Below, piece after piece: positions 36,936-45,507 of a DNA stretch of 64,000 bases. Under the pieces are notes generated by a model. It was not told the origin of the DNA. It searched no databases and saw only the letters and a program-made list of their open reading frames with translations. Source of the DNA: Solobacterium sp. (GTDB lineage Bacteria; Bacillota_I; Bacilli_A; Erysipelotrichales; Erysipelotrichaceae); NCBI GenBank assembly GCA_017430925.1, contig JAFRMA010000057.1, positions 1 to 64,000 of the forward strand, given 5' to 3'. The translations under genes were made by a program, and so were the position numbers. Each line of letters begins with the position of its first letter. The stretch's first letter is position 1.

Positions 36936-38207
36936 ATGATTCAAAAGATAAAAACCGGGTGTATTGCGGATGATTTCACCGGTGCCGGAGACGCTGCGTC
37001 TTTTCTGGCAGAAGGTGGTCTGCGGACGATCCTGGTCAACGGAATACCGGGAGAAGACTTCCTTCTTCCCGGAGATTGCGAAGCCGTAGTCATTGCGCTG
37101 AAATCGCGTACGCAGAAGAAGGAAGATGCCGTACGTGATTCTCTTGCGGGGATACGGTGGCTGAACGCACATGGCGCAGAGAAGTTCTACTTCAAGTACT
37201 GTTCAACATTTGATTCCACTCCGGAGGGGAATATCGGCCCGGTCACTGACGCGATCCTGGAAGAACTCGGAGAGAAAATAACGATCCTGTGCCCGGCTTT
37301 ACCAGCCAACGGCAGAACTGTACAGAACGGTATACTCTACGTCAACGGCGTACGTCTGGAAGACAGCAGTATGCGCAATCACCCGCTGACACCAATGCGT
37401 GAAAGCCGGATATCATCATTGATGAAACCCCAGGGTAAATATGAATCCCTGGAATTAGTTAAAGAGACTCTGGACCAGCCGGATGAGGAGGTCCTGGCAT
37501 CTGTGAAAGAATTTGCCCGGACCCATACACACGGATATCTGATTCCGGATTATATCGATGACGGAGATGCGCAGCGGATCGTACAATTGTTTGGTGATCT
37601 GCGTTTTCTGACCGGAGGTTCCGGTATCTTGAAAGCTCTGGCAGAATCGTTGAAGACCGAAGCACAATCCGCGAAGACATTCCCCGGTGTACATGGCAAG
37701 GCATTGATCGTGGCAGGAAGTTGTTCGGTGGCGACACGTGCGCAGGAAGTGTGCTATGAACGAAACGCCGGCGAATCGGTCCGTCTGAGTGATAGAGGGC
37801 TATTAACCGGTGCAGAGAACCCGGAAGTACTGTGGGAACGGATCCGGAACACAAAAGACTCTGTTCTGGTCTATTCTTACGATACTCCGGAAGGTCTTGC
37901 GAAAAAGCGGAATGAGGAAGGACGCAGGCTGGCTGCCAAAGTCGAGGAGACGCTCGCAGGTACAGCGCTTCTGGCTGTAAAGAACGGATACCGGAGAATC
38001 ATTGCGGCAGGCGGTGAAACATCCGGAGCGGTCATCCAGGCACTTGGCTATCATGCGTTCTGGATCGGTGACAGTATTGCGCCGGGCGTTCCTGTACTGG
38101 TTCCCCTGGAAGATCCGGATATACGCATCGTTCTCAAGTCTGGGAATTTCGGGCAGGAGGATTTCTTCCTGCGGGCACTCAGAATCACCGGGGAAGGAAA
38201 CGGATGA
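36936..38207 (+). CDS. Four-carbon acid sugar kinase family protein (DUF1537, OtnK/YgbK-like)
   Basis: Predicted ATP-dependent kinase for a sugar acid such as threonate, erythronate or 3-oxo-tetronate. The 423 residues show the N-terminal domain with A-D-D-F-T-G-A-G-D, F-K-Y-C-S-T-F-D-S-T, and C-P-A-L-P-A-N-G-R-T. The C-terminal nucleotide-binding domain carries G-S-C-S and G-G-E-T-S-G-A. In other genomes it sits with an aldolase, dehydrogenase or PdxA2; none is adjacent here. Its stop overlaps the start of the HEAT-repeat gene by 4 bases. The substrate is therefore unassigned. A TATAAT at 36910 and AGGAG site precede the ATG. Confidence 0.9.
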   Translation: MIQKIKTGCIADDFTGAGDAASFLAEGGLRTILVNGIPGEDFLLPGDCEAVVIALKSRTQKKEDAVRDSLAGIRWLNAHGAEKFYFKYCSTFDSTPEGNIGPVTDAILEELGEKITILCPALPANGRTVQNGILYVNGVRLEDSSMRNHPLTPMRESRISSLMKPQGKYESLELVKETLDQPDEEVLASVKEFARTHTHGYLIPDYIDDGDAQRIVQLFGDLRFLTGGSGILKALAESLKTEAQSAKTFPGVHGKALIVAGSCSVATRAQEVCYERNAGESVRLSDRGLLTGAENPEVLWERIRNTKDSVLVYSYDTPEGLAKKRNEEGRRLAAKVEETLAGTALLAVKNGYRRIIAAGGETSGAVIQALGYHAFWIGDSIAPGVPVLVPLEDPDIRIVLKSGNFGQEDFFLRALRITGEGNG

Positions 38208-38800
38208 ACCTTTATCAAGAACTTGGACAACTGACAAAAGAGAAGACGAAGTGGAGAGATAGTATTCCGTATCTGTCTTCCCTGCTTACTCATGAATCCG
38301 TGAAAATACAGGCGAAAGCACTCTGGCTGTTGGGAGAAACCGGTTTTACTTGTCCGCAGGATGTCCGGGGAATCGTACCGGACATCGCTTCTTTCCTGGA
38401 TCATCCGGAATCATTGTTAAGGGAACGCGCGGTAAACGCACTCGGCAGAATTGGACGCGGAGATATTTCCGTGATTGAACCGTATTGGGCAGATCTGTTC
38501 CGTTTCGCTACGGATGAGAATCCGAAAGTCAGGCTGAGTTTTCTCTGGGCTTCCGAAAATATCGCTGTAAACAGTCCGCATCTTTATGAGAATTCCATGC
38601 CTGTCTTTGAAAAACTGCTGTACGATGAAGATGACAAGGTACGGATGGAAGCGCCGGAGATCTTCCGTGTACTGGGTAAGCGCAGGCCAGAGTTTGTCAT
38701 ACCCTATACCGAACAGTTACAGAAGATTGCGGAAACCGACAATAATCGTGTCGTAAGAGTCCATTGTCTGGGCGCGGTCAAAGCCGCAATGTCAAAGTAG
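38204..38800 (+). CDS. HEAT-repeat protein
   Basis: A 198-residue all-helical protein of about five degenerate HEAT-like helical pairs, e.g. the stretches around A-L-W-L-L-G-E-T-G, A-V-N-A-L-G-R-I-G and V-R-L-S-F-L-W-A-S-E. Such repeats form scaffolds for protein or nucleic-acid contact and reveal no enzyme activity. Its ATG overlaps the kinase stop by 4 bases, so it is translated with the kinase and may modulate it, though a functional link is only suggested. It is cytoplasmic, with no membrane segment or signal. Confidence 0.75.
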   Translation: MNLYQELGQLTKEKTKWRDSIPYLSSLLTHESVKIQAKALWLLGETGFTCPQDVRGIVPDIASFLDHPESLLRERAVNALGRIGRGDISVIEPYWADLFRFATDENPKVRLSFLWASENIAVNSPHLYENSMPVFEKLLYDEDDKVRMEAPEIFRVLGKRRPEFVIPYTEQLQKIAETDNNRVVRVHCLGAVKAAMSK

Positions 38801-38846
38801 ACGTGGTATACAACAGTTCCATCACAACCAGAAATCGAGGTAATTA

Positions 38847-39629
38847 ATGATTATTAAAAGAAACAGCTGGTATTGGCCGGCAGAGCGGGAACGCATGTTA
38901 CATATCTATCTTCCGGATGATTATGATCAGAGTAATGAAGCCTATCCGGTGATGTATTTCTTTGACGGTCATAACTTGTTTTACAATGAAGATGCGACTT
39001 ATGGGAAATCCTGGGGATTAAAGGAGTTTCTGGATTCCTGGCCCAAGAAGATGATCATCGTCGGGATGGAGTGCAGTCATGAAGGATACGCAAGACTTGG
39101 TGAATATAACCCGTATAACCGGCGCTGGGGCAAGACCTTTGTGAAAGGCATCGGGGATCAGACCTTCCGGTGGATCTTGCAGGATATCAAGCCGATGATC
39201 GATCATGAATACCGTACTTACCCTTTCCGTGAAGCAACAGGAATTGCCGGTTCCAGTATGGGCGGGGTCATGGCTGTATACGGTGTTTTGAAGTATAACG
39301 AGTATTTCTCTAAGTCAGCGGCTGTTTCCGGAGGTTTCTTCTACAATCTCTCAAATTACCGGAAAACCCTGAGTGAGTCTTCTCTTTCTCCGGATACACG
39401 TCTGTATATGAGCTGGGGTGAGCAGGAGGCTGGGAATGCGGCGAGAAACGGCAATAACGCGTATGACACCAGAGAAGCGCGGGCAGCCCGGAAATTCGCC
39501 AATGAATTAAAAACAGCCGGAATTGACACACAGGTCTATTTCCAGCCGCAGGGCAGACATTGTGAGGAAGACTGGGAGAAACAGGTTCCCCTCTTTATGA
39601 ATTATCTCTGGTGTGATCAGCGTCTGTAA
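38847..39629 (+). CDS. Alpha/beta-hydrolase esterase, Fes/esterase-D-like family
   Basis: A 260-residue predicted cytoplasmic esterase of the putative-esterase family. The nucleophile Ser lies in G-S-S-M-G-G (about residue 133), a F-F-D-G-H-N loop near residue 33 builds the oxyanion side, and a late G-R-H-C-E-E-D-W gives the catalytic His. Related proteins include ferri-siderophore and acetylated-sugar esterases; the substrate is not deducible. It follows the HEAT gene by 46 bases. Its last 35 bases overlap the end of the convergent hydrolase gene at 39595, with no terminator between them. Confidence 0.87.
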   Translation: MIIKRNSWYWPAERERMLHIYLPDDYDQSNEAYPVMYFFDGHNLFYNEDATYGKSWGLKEFLDSWPKKMIIVGMECSHEGYARLGEYNPYNRRWGKTFVKGIGDQTFRWILQDIKPMIDHEYRTYPFREATGIAGSSMGGVMAVYGVLKYNEYFSKSAAVSGGFFYNLSNYRKTLSESSLSPDTRLYMSWGEQEAGNAARNGNNAYDTREARAARKFANELKTAGIDTQVYFQPQGRHCEEDWEKQVPLFMNYLWCDQRL

Positions 39630-40428
39630 ACCAGTGATCGGTAACCTGAAACAGCGTTTCTCTGGCTTGTTTACTTTCTTTTGTCCATGGTGTAACCATG
39701 TCAAACGCATGGACATTCCCATGGTATACATCCACGGAGGCAGTAACTCCCGCTTCCTGTAAATTACGGATATAGGTGACGGTTTCCTCGTAGAACGGTT
39801 CTCCGTCTGCCACGAAGGTATACGCTTCGGGAAGACCATGATAATCGGTTTCTCTGGCAGGTGACGCATACTTCGGCACGTGCTTCATTCCGTACAATGA
39901 TCCAAGATAATGAGACCACCCATAGTGGTTTCTTTTTGTGTCCCAGATCTTTCCGTGATTATCTCTGGAGGTAGCGGTATCTTCACAATCCAGCATCGGA
40001 TATAACGGTAACTGGTAAGCGACGGATATACCTCCCCGGTCTCTTTCATACAGGCATAACGCAGCTGTAAGACCTCCTCCTGCGCTTTCTCCGCCGACGA
40101 TGATCCTGTTCCTGTCTATGCCAAGTTCTTCCGCATGTTCGTGCATATACGCCAACGTGGTATGACAGTCTTCCAGTGCTGCGGGATACTGCGCCTTGCC
40201 GGCCAGACGGTACTCCGGGGAAACGACCACAAGACCGTGGCGTTCACCCAGCAATCTTCCTACACTGAAATGAACCATGGATGCCATCCCTGTCACATAT
40301 CCGCCGCCGTGGATCCACAATACCGCAGGAACATTCCCGGTTCTCTTTTCCGGAAATAAGAAAATCACCTTCATCTTACCGTAAGATGCAGGGATCGTAC
40401 GTACTTCGGATTTCAACGTATAACCCAT
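39595..40428 (-). CDS. Alpha/beta-hydrolase, hormone-sensitive-lipase-like esterase
   Basis: A 277-residue predicted carboxylesterase. The oxyanion motif H-G-G-G-Y occurs at about residue 40, the nucleophile lies in G-G-E-S-A-G-G (about 115), and the late Asp and His (in F-V-A-D-G-E-P and N-V-H-A-F) complete the triad. This is the HSL/Aes group, which prefers short acyl chains. It is cytoplasmic. Its gene overlaps the small SLOG-like gene upstream by 16 bases and ends inside the convergent esterase gene. It is not related in sequence to that neighbour beyond the fold. Confidence 0.9.
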   Translation of the reverse strand: MGYTLKSEVRTIPASYGKMKVIFLFPEKRTGNVPAVLWIHGGGYVTGMASMVHFSVGRLLGERHGLVVVSPEYRLAGKAQYPAALEDCHTTLAYMHEHAEELGIDRNRIIVGGESAGGGLTAALCLYERDRGGISVAYQLPLYPMLDCEDTATSRDNHGKIWDTKRNHYGWSHYLGSLYGMKHVPKYASPARETDYHGLPEAYTFVADGEPFYEETVTYIRNLQEAGVTASVDVYHGNVHAFDMVTPWTKESKQARETLFQVTDHWFTDADHTRDNS

Positions 40429-40775
40429 TTCAGAAGTTCCTGTTCTTTTGAGTAGTAACGTATATTTTTTCCTGTATTCTGCGCGTATTCAATTTCTGAC
40501 CGCGTACTGTCGCCGATATAGCCATTTACGTCAATCACAAAAATCTCATCAGCCATATCGATCTTCCGTTTATGCATGTCATCCAGCATCTCTTTTGTGC
40601 GTGTCAAAGTACCTTCGTCCATGTTTTCCCAGACTTCATGATCTCCGGCATGTCCGAATAAGCCCACACTGATCACGATATTCCCCTGCAGTGTCAGGAT
40701 CTTCTGTACTTCCAGGAATTCTTTCTTAAACCGTGTACTTCCGCACAGGGTAATCACTTTATATTTACCGATCAT
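40413..40775 (-). CDS. Small SLOG/nucleoside-deoxyribosyltransferase-like protein
   Basis: A 120-residue protein with the Rossmann-like pattern of the DUF4406/nucleoside 2-deoxyribosyltransferase branch: L-C-G-S-T-R-F at residues 10-16 and, later, A-D-E-I-F-V-I-D-V-N-G-Y-I-G followed by S-T-R-S-E-I-E-Y-A. The G-S-T and S-E-I-E-Y-A motifs bind nucleotide phosphate and ribose in relatives. The role here is unknown; hydrolysis or transfer of a nucleotide base is possible. It starts 4 bases inside the Na/Pi transporter gene and overlaps the esterase gene downstream, so the three form one transcription unit. Confidence 0.75.
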   Translation of the reverse strand: MIGKYKVITLCGSTRFKKEFLEVQKILTLQGNIVISVGLFGHAGDHEVWENMDEGTLTRTKEMLDDMHKRKIDMADEIFVIDVNGYIGDSTRSEIEYAQNTGKNIRYYSKEQELLKWVIR

Positions 40776-42637
40776 TTTCCCTTAAGAGTTGTTACCTTTA
40801 TTGTATCTTGAATATCTTTGGATGGCTTCTCTTTTTCTGTATTCATCAACGGCTCAAGTTTATCAAAAAACTCCTTGTGTGCCTGATCGTATTCGTTATT
40901 AAACTTCACGTTCTTTCCGGAATGGAGATAGGTTGTGTAATCGTGTGTATGATCTGCCAGTTCGGGATTGACACGGATCAGTGTCGCAAGCGCAACGTTT
41001 GAACAAAGATCAGAGATTCTCTCGACATCTCCAAGGATCTCAATGAAGTCTTTCCCGGCATAGATGGAGCATTCACCGCGGAATAATCTGTCCATGTGAT
41101 GTTCACGCAGAGTCATGACCATATCATCCACTACTTCTTCCAGAGGTTCCACCGTCTCTGCCGCATATACGTCACGATAACGGAAAGATTGTTCAGCACG
41201 GTCCAGGACTTTCTCCATCAGTTCCTGAAGTACTTTCAGTTCAGATAACGCGGATTCCGAGAAACGGATATTCTTCTCATGCATTTCCTGTCCGGTTTCC
41301 GCAATATTCATCGCGTAGTCACCCAGACGCTCAAATTCATTGACGATCTTATAATAGTTATTCAGGATATCCACATGATTGGGATTGGTCAGGTGCGCGG
41401 ATAACATTGCCAGGTAGTTGGCCAGACGGTCTGTCATGAGATCGATATTATCTTCCTGTTCCGAGATTTCCGCAAATACATTGGAATCGTATGTATACGA
41501 CAGAGATAAAGCCGCATCGATATTCTTCCGGGCAGCCTGGAACATACTGAGCAGTAATACATAACAGCTTCGTAATGCCAGTGCCGGTGAATTCACAAAC
41601 GCCGGGCTTAGCGCATCCAGTTCTTCCTGGTACTGGTTTGGTTTCTCCTTATCATCCGGAACGATCTTATGACTGAGACGTTCATAGGTATTCAGCAGCG
41701 GGAATAACAAGATCGCGCAGGCCAGATTAAAGATCGTATTTGTGTTGGCGATACTGCCGGGAGATACCGGACTGAACCAGATACCATCCAGAAGACCCAT
41801 CTTATGGAAGATGAATACACCGATCAATACCATCGCGCTCTTACTCAGGTTATACAGGATATTTACGATACCTACTCGTTTCGCGTCTGCCTTGGCGCCG
41901 ATGGAACAGACAATGGCAGTCGTCACACAGTCTCCAAGATATACACCGACAATCACTGCGTAGATCTCATTAAACGATAATAAACCGGATAAGGAGATTG
42001 CCTGCAGGATACCGATCGTTGCGGAAGAACTCTGCAGGATAAACGCTACGGTTAAACCAATCAGATATCCCAGCAGAGGATTCGTACCCATCTGTGTAAA
42101 CAGCGAGTCAAATACACCGGTTTCTGACAGGACATTCACTGCCCCGGTCATATTCAGAAGACCGGAGAACAGGATACCAAAGCCGATCGCGATATTTCCG
42201 ATAGCCCGGGAATTCTTGAACTTCATCCCCATGATGATGATAATACCGATAATCAAAGCGACCGGAGCCAGTGTAGACGGCTGGAAGAAACGCAGAAAAC
42301 CGCTGGCTGAGGAATCCACATCCAGCAGACGGATAATCTGTCCGGTAACGGTAGTGCCAACGTTGGAACCAACAATGATACCTAAAGACTGTTTTAACGT
42401 TATAATACCGGCTGCCACAAGACCGGAAGTAATGACGATCGTAGCCGTCGAGGACTGAATCAGTGCTGTCACAAACACACCGAGCAGGAATGCCTTGACC
42501 GGGTTGTTAGTCACCTGTTCCATGACCTGTTTCAGGGTTCCGGAAGAACTCTCTTTCAGGCCGTCTCCCATCAGACGCATTCCGTATAGAAACATTGCCA
42601 GTCCCCCGAACAATGTCAGAATGTCAAATATACTCAT
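40772..42637 (-). CDS. Na/Pi cotransporter family protein with PhoU-like tail
   Basis: A 621-residue sodium-dependent phosphate transporter. Two homologous repeats carry the family motif Q-S-S-S-A-T/Q-S-S-T-A-T (near residues 61 and 206), within roughly eight to nine membrane segments in the first 340 residues. From about 350 onward is a cytosolic helical PhoU-like domain that in relatives regulates uptake. A TTGCAT/TATAAT promoter precedes it, with three 11-base-spaced TTTACA-like repeats further upstream that resemble Firmicute Pho boxes. It is first in a unit with the SLOG-like and esterase genes. It probably serves low-phosphate uptake. Confidence 0.93.
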   Translation of the reverse strand: MSIFDILTLFGGLAMFLYGMRLMGDGLKESSSGTLKQVMEQVTNNPVKAFLLGVFVTALIQSSTATIVITSGLVAAGIITLKQSLGIIVGSNVGTTVTGQIIRLLDVDSSASGFLRFFQPSTLAPVALIIGIIIIMGMKFKNSRAIGNIAIGFGILFSGLLNMTGAVNVLSETGVFDSLFTQMGTNPLLGYLIGLTVAFILQSSSATIGILQAISLSGLLSFNEIYAVIVGVYLGDCVTTAIVCSIGAKADAKRVGIVNILYNLSKSAMVLIGVFIFHKMGLLDGIWFSPVSPGSIANTNTIFNLACAILLFPLLNTYERLSHKIVPDDKEKPNQYQEELDALSPAFVNSPALALRSCYVLLLSMFQAARKNIDAALSLSYTYDSNVFAEISEQEDNIDLMTDRLANYLAMLSAHLTNPNHVDILNNYYKIVNEFERLGDYAMNIAETGQEMHEKNIRFSESALSELKVLQELMEKVLDRAEQSFRYRDVYAAETVEPLEEVVDDMVMTLREHHMDRLFRGECSIYAGKDFIEILGDVERISDLCSNVALATLIRVNPELADHTHDYTTYLHSGKNVKFNNEYDQAHKEFFDKLEPLMNTEKEKPSKDIQDTIKVTTLKGK

Positions 42638-42654
42638 ATTTTCCCCTCGGGATG

Positions 42655-42684
42655 ATTATAGTTATATAAAAAAATATTATGCAA
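42655..42684 (-). promoter_or_regulatory. Promoter of the Na/Pi cotransporter gene
   Basis: Minus strand TTGCAT (42679-42684), 18-base spacer, perfect TATAAT (42655-42660), then a GAGGGG ribosome-binding site before the ATG. Confidence 0.65.
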
Positions 42685-42730
42685 GAGGAGAAAACCATAA
42701 ATTTTGACCTAAGCGCTTACAACGTAAAAT

Positions 42731-42758
42731 TTTACAAAAACTTAACAGAAAAGTAACA
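42731..42758 (+). promoter_or_regulatory. Candidate Pho-box-like direct repeats
   Basis: TTTACA, TTAACA and GTAACA begin at 42731, 42742 and 42753, an exact 11-base period. This spacing and sequence match the PhoP box of Bacillus (TT-A/T/C-ACA). They lie upstream of a phosphate transporter but about 50 bases beyond its -35 and on the opposite strand, so the link is tentative. Confidence 0.4.
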
Positions 42759-42761
42759 TTT

Positions 42762-42789
42762 CCATAAAAAAACAGGATCTCTCCTGTTT
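42762..42789 (-). terminator. Terminator of the queT-vanY-nucleosidase operon
   Basis: An 8-bp stem (42770-42777 with 42782-42789) with a TCTC loop and a seven-base T run on the minus strand; the nucleosidase stop codon is part of the stem. Confidence 0.85.
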
Positions 42790-43465
42790 ATGTATTGACT
42801 AAGATCTGGTCCAGCACATGTACGCAGGCATCAGAGGCTTCGTCCAGGGTTTCCCGGAATTCTTCCGCACCTCCGTGTACACTGTCAGACACCATCTTGA
42901 TGGACATCACCGGGATCTGATTCCTTACACAGGTAAGAATGATACCGGCAGCTTCCATCTCACAGATATCCGCGCCGAATTCATCGTGTAAGTATCTCTT
43001 GTCTTTCTCGTTGCCGACAAAACGGTCACCGGAAGCGCATCTCACCGCGGTAAGATCCGGATAGACTTCCTGTGCCCTGGCAACCAGTTCCGGAGTTGTC
43101 TGTATATATCTGTCCGGGAATTCCATGTATCTTCCCATTTCGGTATCATCAATTTCAGTACAGTCAAACGGATAATGACAGACTTCCTTGACGATGCAGA
43201 TCTTCTTTTCGGACATCTCTTCGGTCAATGCACCGACAACGCCGAAGTTCAGAATCAGTTCCACGTTGTATTTTGTGATCAGATACTGGGTTCCTGCGGC
43301 TGCCGCAATTTCTCCGACTCCGCTGGATAATACATATAATTCATATTCACCGACAGGATATACCATAACGGTGTATACACCATCATGGATTGTTTCCGCG
43401 GGTTCTCCGTATCTTCTCTGCAGTGCGGCCATTTCCACCGCTACGATCATTCCGGCTCTTTTCAT
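42788..43465 (-). CDS. Methylthioadenosine/adenosylhomocysteine nucleosidase-like protein
   Basis: A 225-residue nucleoside phosphorylase-fold protein. Conserved elements include S-G-V-G-E-I-A-A-A, N-F-G-V-V-G-A, C-E-M-E-A-A-G-I and M-V-S-D-S-V: the Glu of the M-E-A motif and the late Asp are the ribose and purine contacts of MTA/SAH nucleosidases (MtnN). The length is normal. It recycles adenine from by-products of SAM metabolism if the assignment is right; other purine nucleosides are possible. It follows the VanY-like gene by 9 bases with an AGAGG site and is the last gene of the preQ1-controlled operon. Note that SAM is a donor in queuosine synthesis. Confidence 0.82.
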   Translation of the reverse strand: MKRAGMIVAVEMAALQRRYGEPAETIHDGVYTVMVYPVGEYELYVLSSGVGEIAAAAGTQYLITKYNVELILNFGVVGALTEEMSEKKICIVKEVCHYPFDCTEIDDTEMGRYMEFPDRYIQTTPELVARAQEVYPDLTAVRCASGDRFVGNEKDKRYLHDEFGADICEMEAAGIILTCVRNQIPVMSIKMVSDSVHGGAEEFRETLDEASDACVHVLDQILVNT

Positions 43466-43474
43466 CCTTAACCT

Positions 43475-44935
43475 CTACTTGTACGTCTGTCCGCCTTCTA
43501 CGCCAAAGTGTTCTTCGAGTGTCTGTGTATCACCTTCACTGAAGATCTTGGTGGCATTGTCTACACCGACATAGCGGAAATGCCACGGTTCATACGCATA
43601 TCCCGTGACAGAATCCTTGCCCTTGGGATAACGCATGATAAATCCATATTTATACGCATTGTCATGGAGCCACTTACCGGAGGCGGAATTCTCAAACTCC
43701 TGCATGAAGTCCACGCCTTTACCTTCGATAAAGTCTAATGCCAGTCCGGTCTGGTGATCGGAATATCCCGGTCTGGAACTGATGCGGTCTGCACGTTCCA
43801 CGCCGTAACTTGCGACATATCCGTCATATAACTGTTTCTGGTAGGCTTCGCTTCGGTAGGCAGAACTGAACATCAGGGTTACACCTTGCAGGTAAACATC
43901 GTTGGTCATCGTTACCAGAGCTTCCGCAGCTTCCTTACGCAGATACGGGGCTATGGTTCCCTTGGCACCGAGATCATTCGCATTAACCAGATCCTTCGGT
44001 TCATACCCTGAAGGTAATTTATGTGTCTTATTCGCGACGATCAACAGGCTGTTCACATCGGAGAAGACAGGATCTTCATCCGGATGTAAGTGCGCAGTCT
44101 CAGAAGCGCCTTTGACCACGACAGTCACGTTCTCTGAGGATTCATTCCCGGACTTATCTTTAGCCTTGATCCAGAGGATATATGTCCCGGGTTTATTGAC
44201 ATCAACAGTACCTTCCCAGACATAGACGCCATTGGTCAGTTTATCCGCTTCCTTGAGATCTCCGTCTTTATCATCACGGACATACATCAGGGCACTCTTA
44301 TAGTCATACTTATCTCCGGCAGTGATCTCATGGTAAGCATACTTCACCATAACTACCGGCGCTTTCGTATCCTTATCCAGGACATTGACCGTGAAGCGTT
44401 CCGTGGATTCATTGCCTGTCTTATCTCTGGCAGTAATCGTTACGGTATACTTGCCGGGTTTATTCTTGTCCAGATCTGTCTGGATCGTGTATGTACCATT
44501 GCTTAGTGTCTGCGCCTGCGGCAGATCGCCGTCCTTGTCATCACGCACATACATGATTCCGCTCTTCACGTCGTAGTTCTCACCCAGGGAAATATCCTTG
44601 TTTGCGTAGAGCACCATGATTGTCGGAGCTTTCTTGTCTGCGGGCGCTGCCGTAGGCGTCGGGCTCGGACTGGGACTCGGTGACGCAGAAGGTGTCGGAG
44701 ACGCACTCGGCGCAGGTGAAGCGGATGCGCTTGGTGAAGGCGCAGGAGATTCTTCCGGAGAAGTGGTTGATTCCGCGCTTTCGGAAGCTTCCGGTGAGGT
44801 TGTTGTTTCCGCGGTTGCGTCCGGTGTAGTCTTCGGCGTATTACTCGCCGTACTTTTCCTGTTTACACCAATGATTCCTGTGAATAGTGATCCTGCAATG
44901 ATAAATGCCAATAATCCTGCTAATAGTTTTTTCAT
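43475..44935 (-). CDS. VanY-type D-alanyl-D-alanine carboxypeptidase with two Ig-like repeats
   Basis: A 486-residue cell-wall enzyme. An N-terminal hydrophobic anchor (about residues 3-23) leads to a Ser/Pro/Ala/Thr-rich spacer (about 30-97), then two tandem repeats of about 85 residues (98-183 and 184-272) that share M-Y-V-R-D-D-K-D-G-D-L, each an Ig-like DUF5011-type domain. A VanY domain follows (about 320-486), with zinc ligands in S-D-H-Q-T-G-L-A-L-D and E-P-W-H-F-R-Y. It trims D-Ala from peptidoglycan stem peptides outside the cell. Its ATG overlaps the queT stop by 4 bases, so this wall enzyme is expressed with a queuosine-precursor transporter. Confidence 0.92.
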   Translation of the reverse strand: MKKLLAGLLAFIIAGSLFTGIIGVNRKSTASNTPKTTPDATAETTTSPEASESAESTTSPEESPAPSPSASASPAPSASPTPSASPSPSPSPTPTAAPADKKAPTIMVLYANKDISLGENYDVKSGIMYVRDDKDGDLPQAQTLSNGTYTIQTDLDKNKPGKYTVTITARDKTGNESTERFTVNVLDKDTKAPVVMVKYAYHEITAGDKYDYKSALMYVRDDKDGDLKEADKLTNGVYVWEGTVDVNKPGTYILWIKAKDKSGNESSENVTVVVKGASETAHLHPDEDPVFSDVNSLLIVANKTHKLPSGYEPKDLVNANDLGAKGTIAPYLRKEAAEALVTMTNDVYLQGVTLMFSSAYRSEAYQKQLYDGYVASYGVERADRISSRPGYSDHQTGLALDFIEGKGVDFMQEFENSASGKWLHDNAYKYGFIMRYPKGKDSVTGYAYEPWHFRYVGVDNATKIFSEGDTQTLEEHFGVEGGQTYK

Positions 44936-45441
44936 TCTTCTCTAAATATCCCTGTCTTTTCAAGCCATTTCATCAGATACCAGCCGATGATGACCGAAAT
45001 CAGTTCACCGACCGCAACTTCCAGTCCACAGATAATGGAACCGGTAATTATATTCTGAGGAAATAATACTACACCTAACTCAATTCCGACAAATACCATG
45101 TTAAAAAGTACCGGCATAAGAATACTGATCACCGGGATTCCGTGGAACCGCTGATTTCTGAAGTAATATGTGCCGAAAGCCGCAAATAACGTAGCGCTTG
45201 TGCCGATGACAGTATCCAGGATACCGGTAGGATTAACGCCTGTGATTACACCAATCAGATTCGTCAGGAAACATCCCAGGGTTACACCCCAGATCCCCGG
45301 CTTGTAGATCAAAGGTAAAAGGGTCAGGGATTCCGCAATCCTGACCTGAATATTACTGAAAGTGATTGGTGCTAACGCAAGAGAAACAGCAGTATACACT
45401 GCTGCGATCATCGCCATTTTGGCAAAAGTTTTCGTGTTCAT
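44932..45441 (-). CDS. queT: QueT-type ECF transporter substrate-binding subunit (queuosine precursor)
   Basis: A 169-residue membrane protein with five to six hydrophobic helices and the QueT signature V-R-I-A-E-S-L-T-L-L-P near residue 33 and T-N-L-I-G. QueT is an S-component of energy-coupling-factor transporters that imports preQ1 or a related 7-deazaguanine. The leader holds a preQ1-I riboswitch, strong independent support for the assignment. The shared ECF energising subunits are not in the window. Transcription starts from a TTGTCA/TATAAT promoter about 60 bases upstream, and the riboswitch overlaps the ribosome-binding site. Confidence 0.95.
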   Translation of the reverse strand: MNTKTFAKMAMIAAVYTAVSLALAPITFSNIQVRIAESLTLLPLIYKPGIWGVTLGCFLTNLIGVITGVNPTGILDTVIGTSATLFAAFGTYYFRNQRFHGIPVISILMPVLFNMVFVGIELGVVLFPQNIITGSIICGLEVAVGELISVIIGWYLMKWLEKTGIFREE

Positions 45442-45450
45442 TTCTTGTTC

Positions 45451-45488
45451 TCCTTATTTTGATTATCGTCAGGTAGCTGCTACTGACG
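45451..45488 (-). ncRNA. preQ1-I riboswitch (type 2-like) in the queT leader
   Basis: Minus strand: a 6-bp stem P1 (CGTCAG with CTGACG) closes a 10-base loop TAGCAGCTAC, followed by an A-rich tail ending in TAAGGAG, the ribosome-binding site of queT. This is the compact layout of the preQ1-I aptamer; the loop G-C-A-G and the C that pairs with preQ1 (in the loop's final TAC) match the Thermoanaerobacter aptamer, and the tail A-rich strand can form the H-type pseudoknot. Bound preQ1 would hide the ribosome-binding site and block translation. Confidence 0.85.
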
Positions 45489-45507
45489 GTGGACAGCCAC
45501 GATGACT

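Noticed and set aside
44640..44830. Repetitive short motif tract, considered as a possible CRISPR or tandem-repeat array
   Set aside because: It is the coding sequence of the Ser/Pro/Ala-rich spacer of the VanY-type protein, with no spacers or uniform repeat unit.
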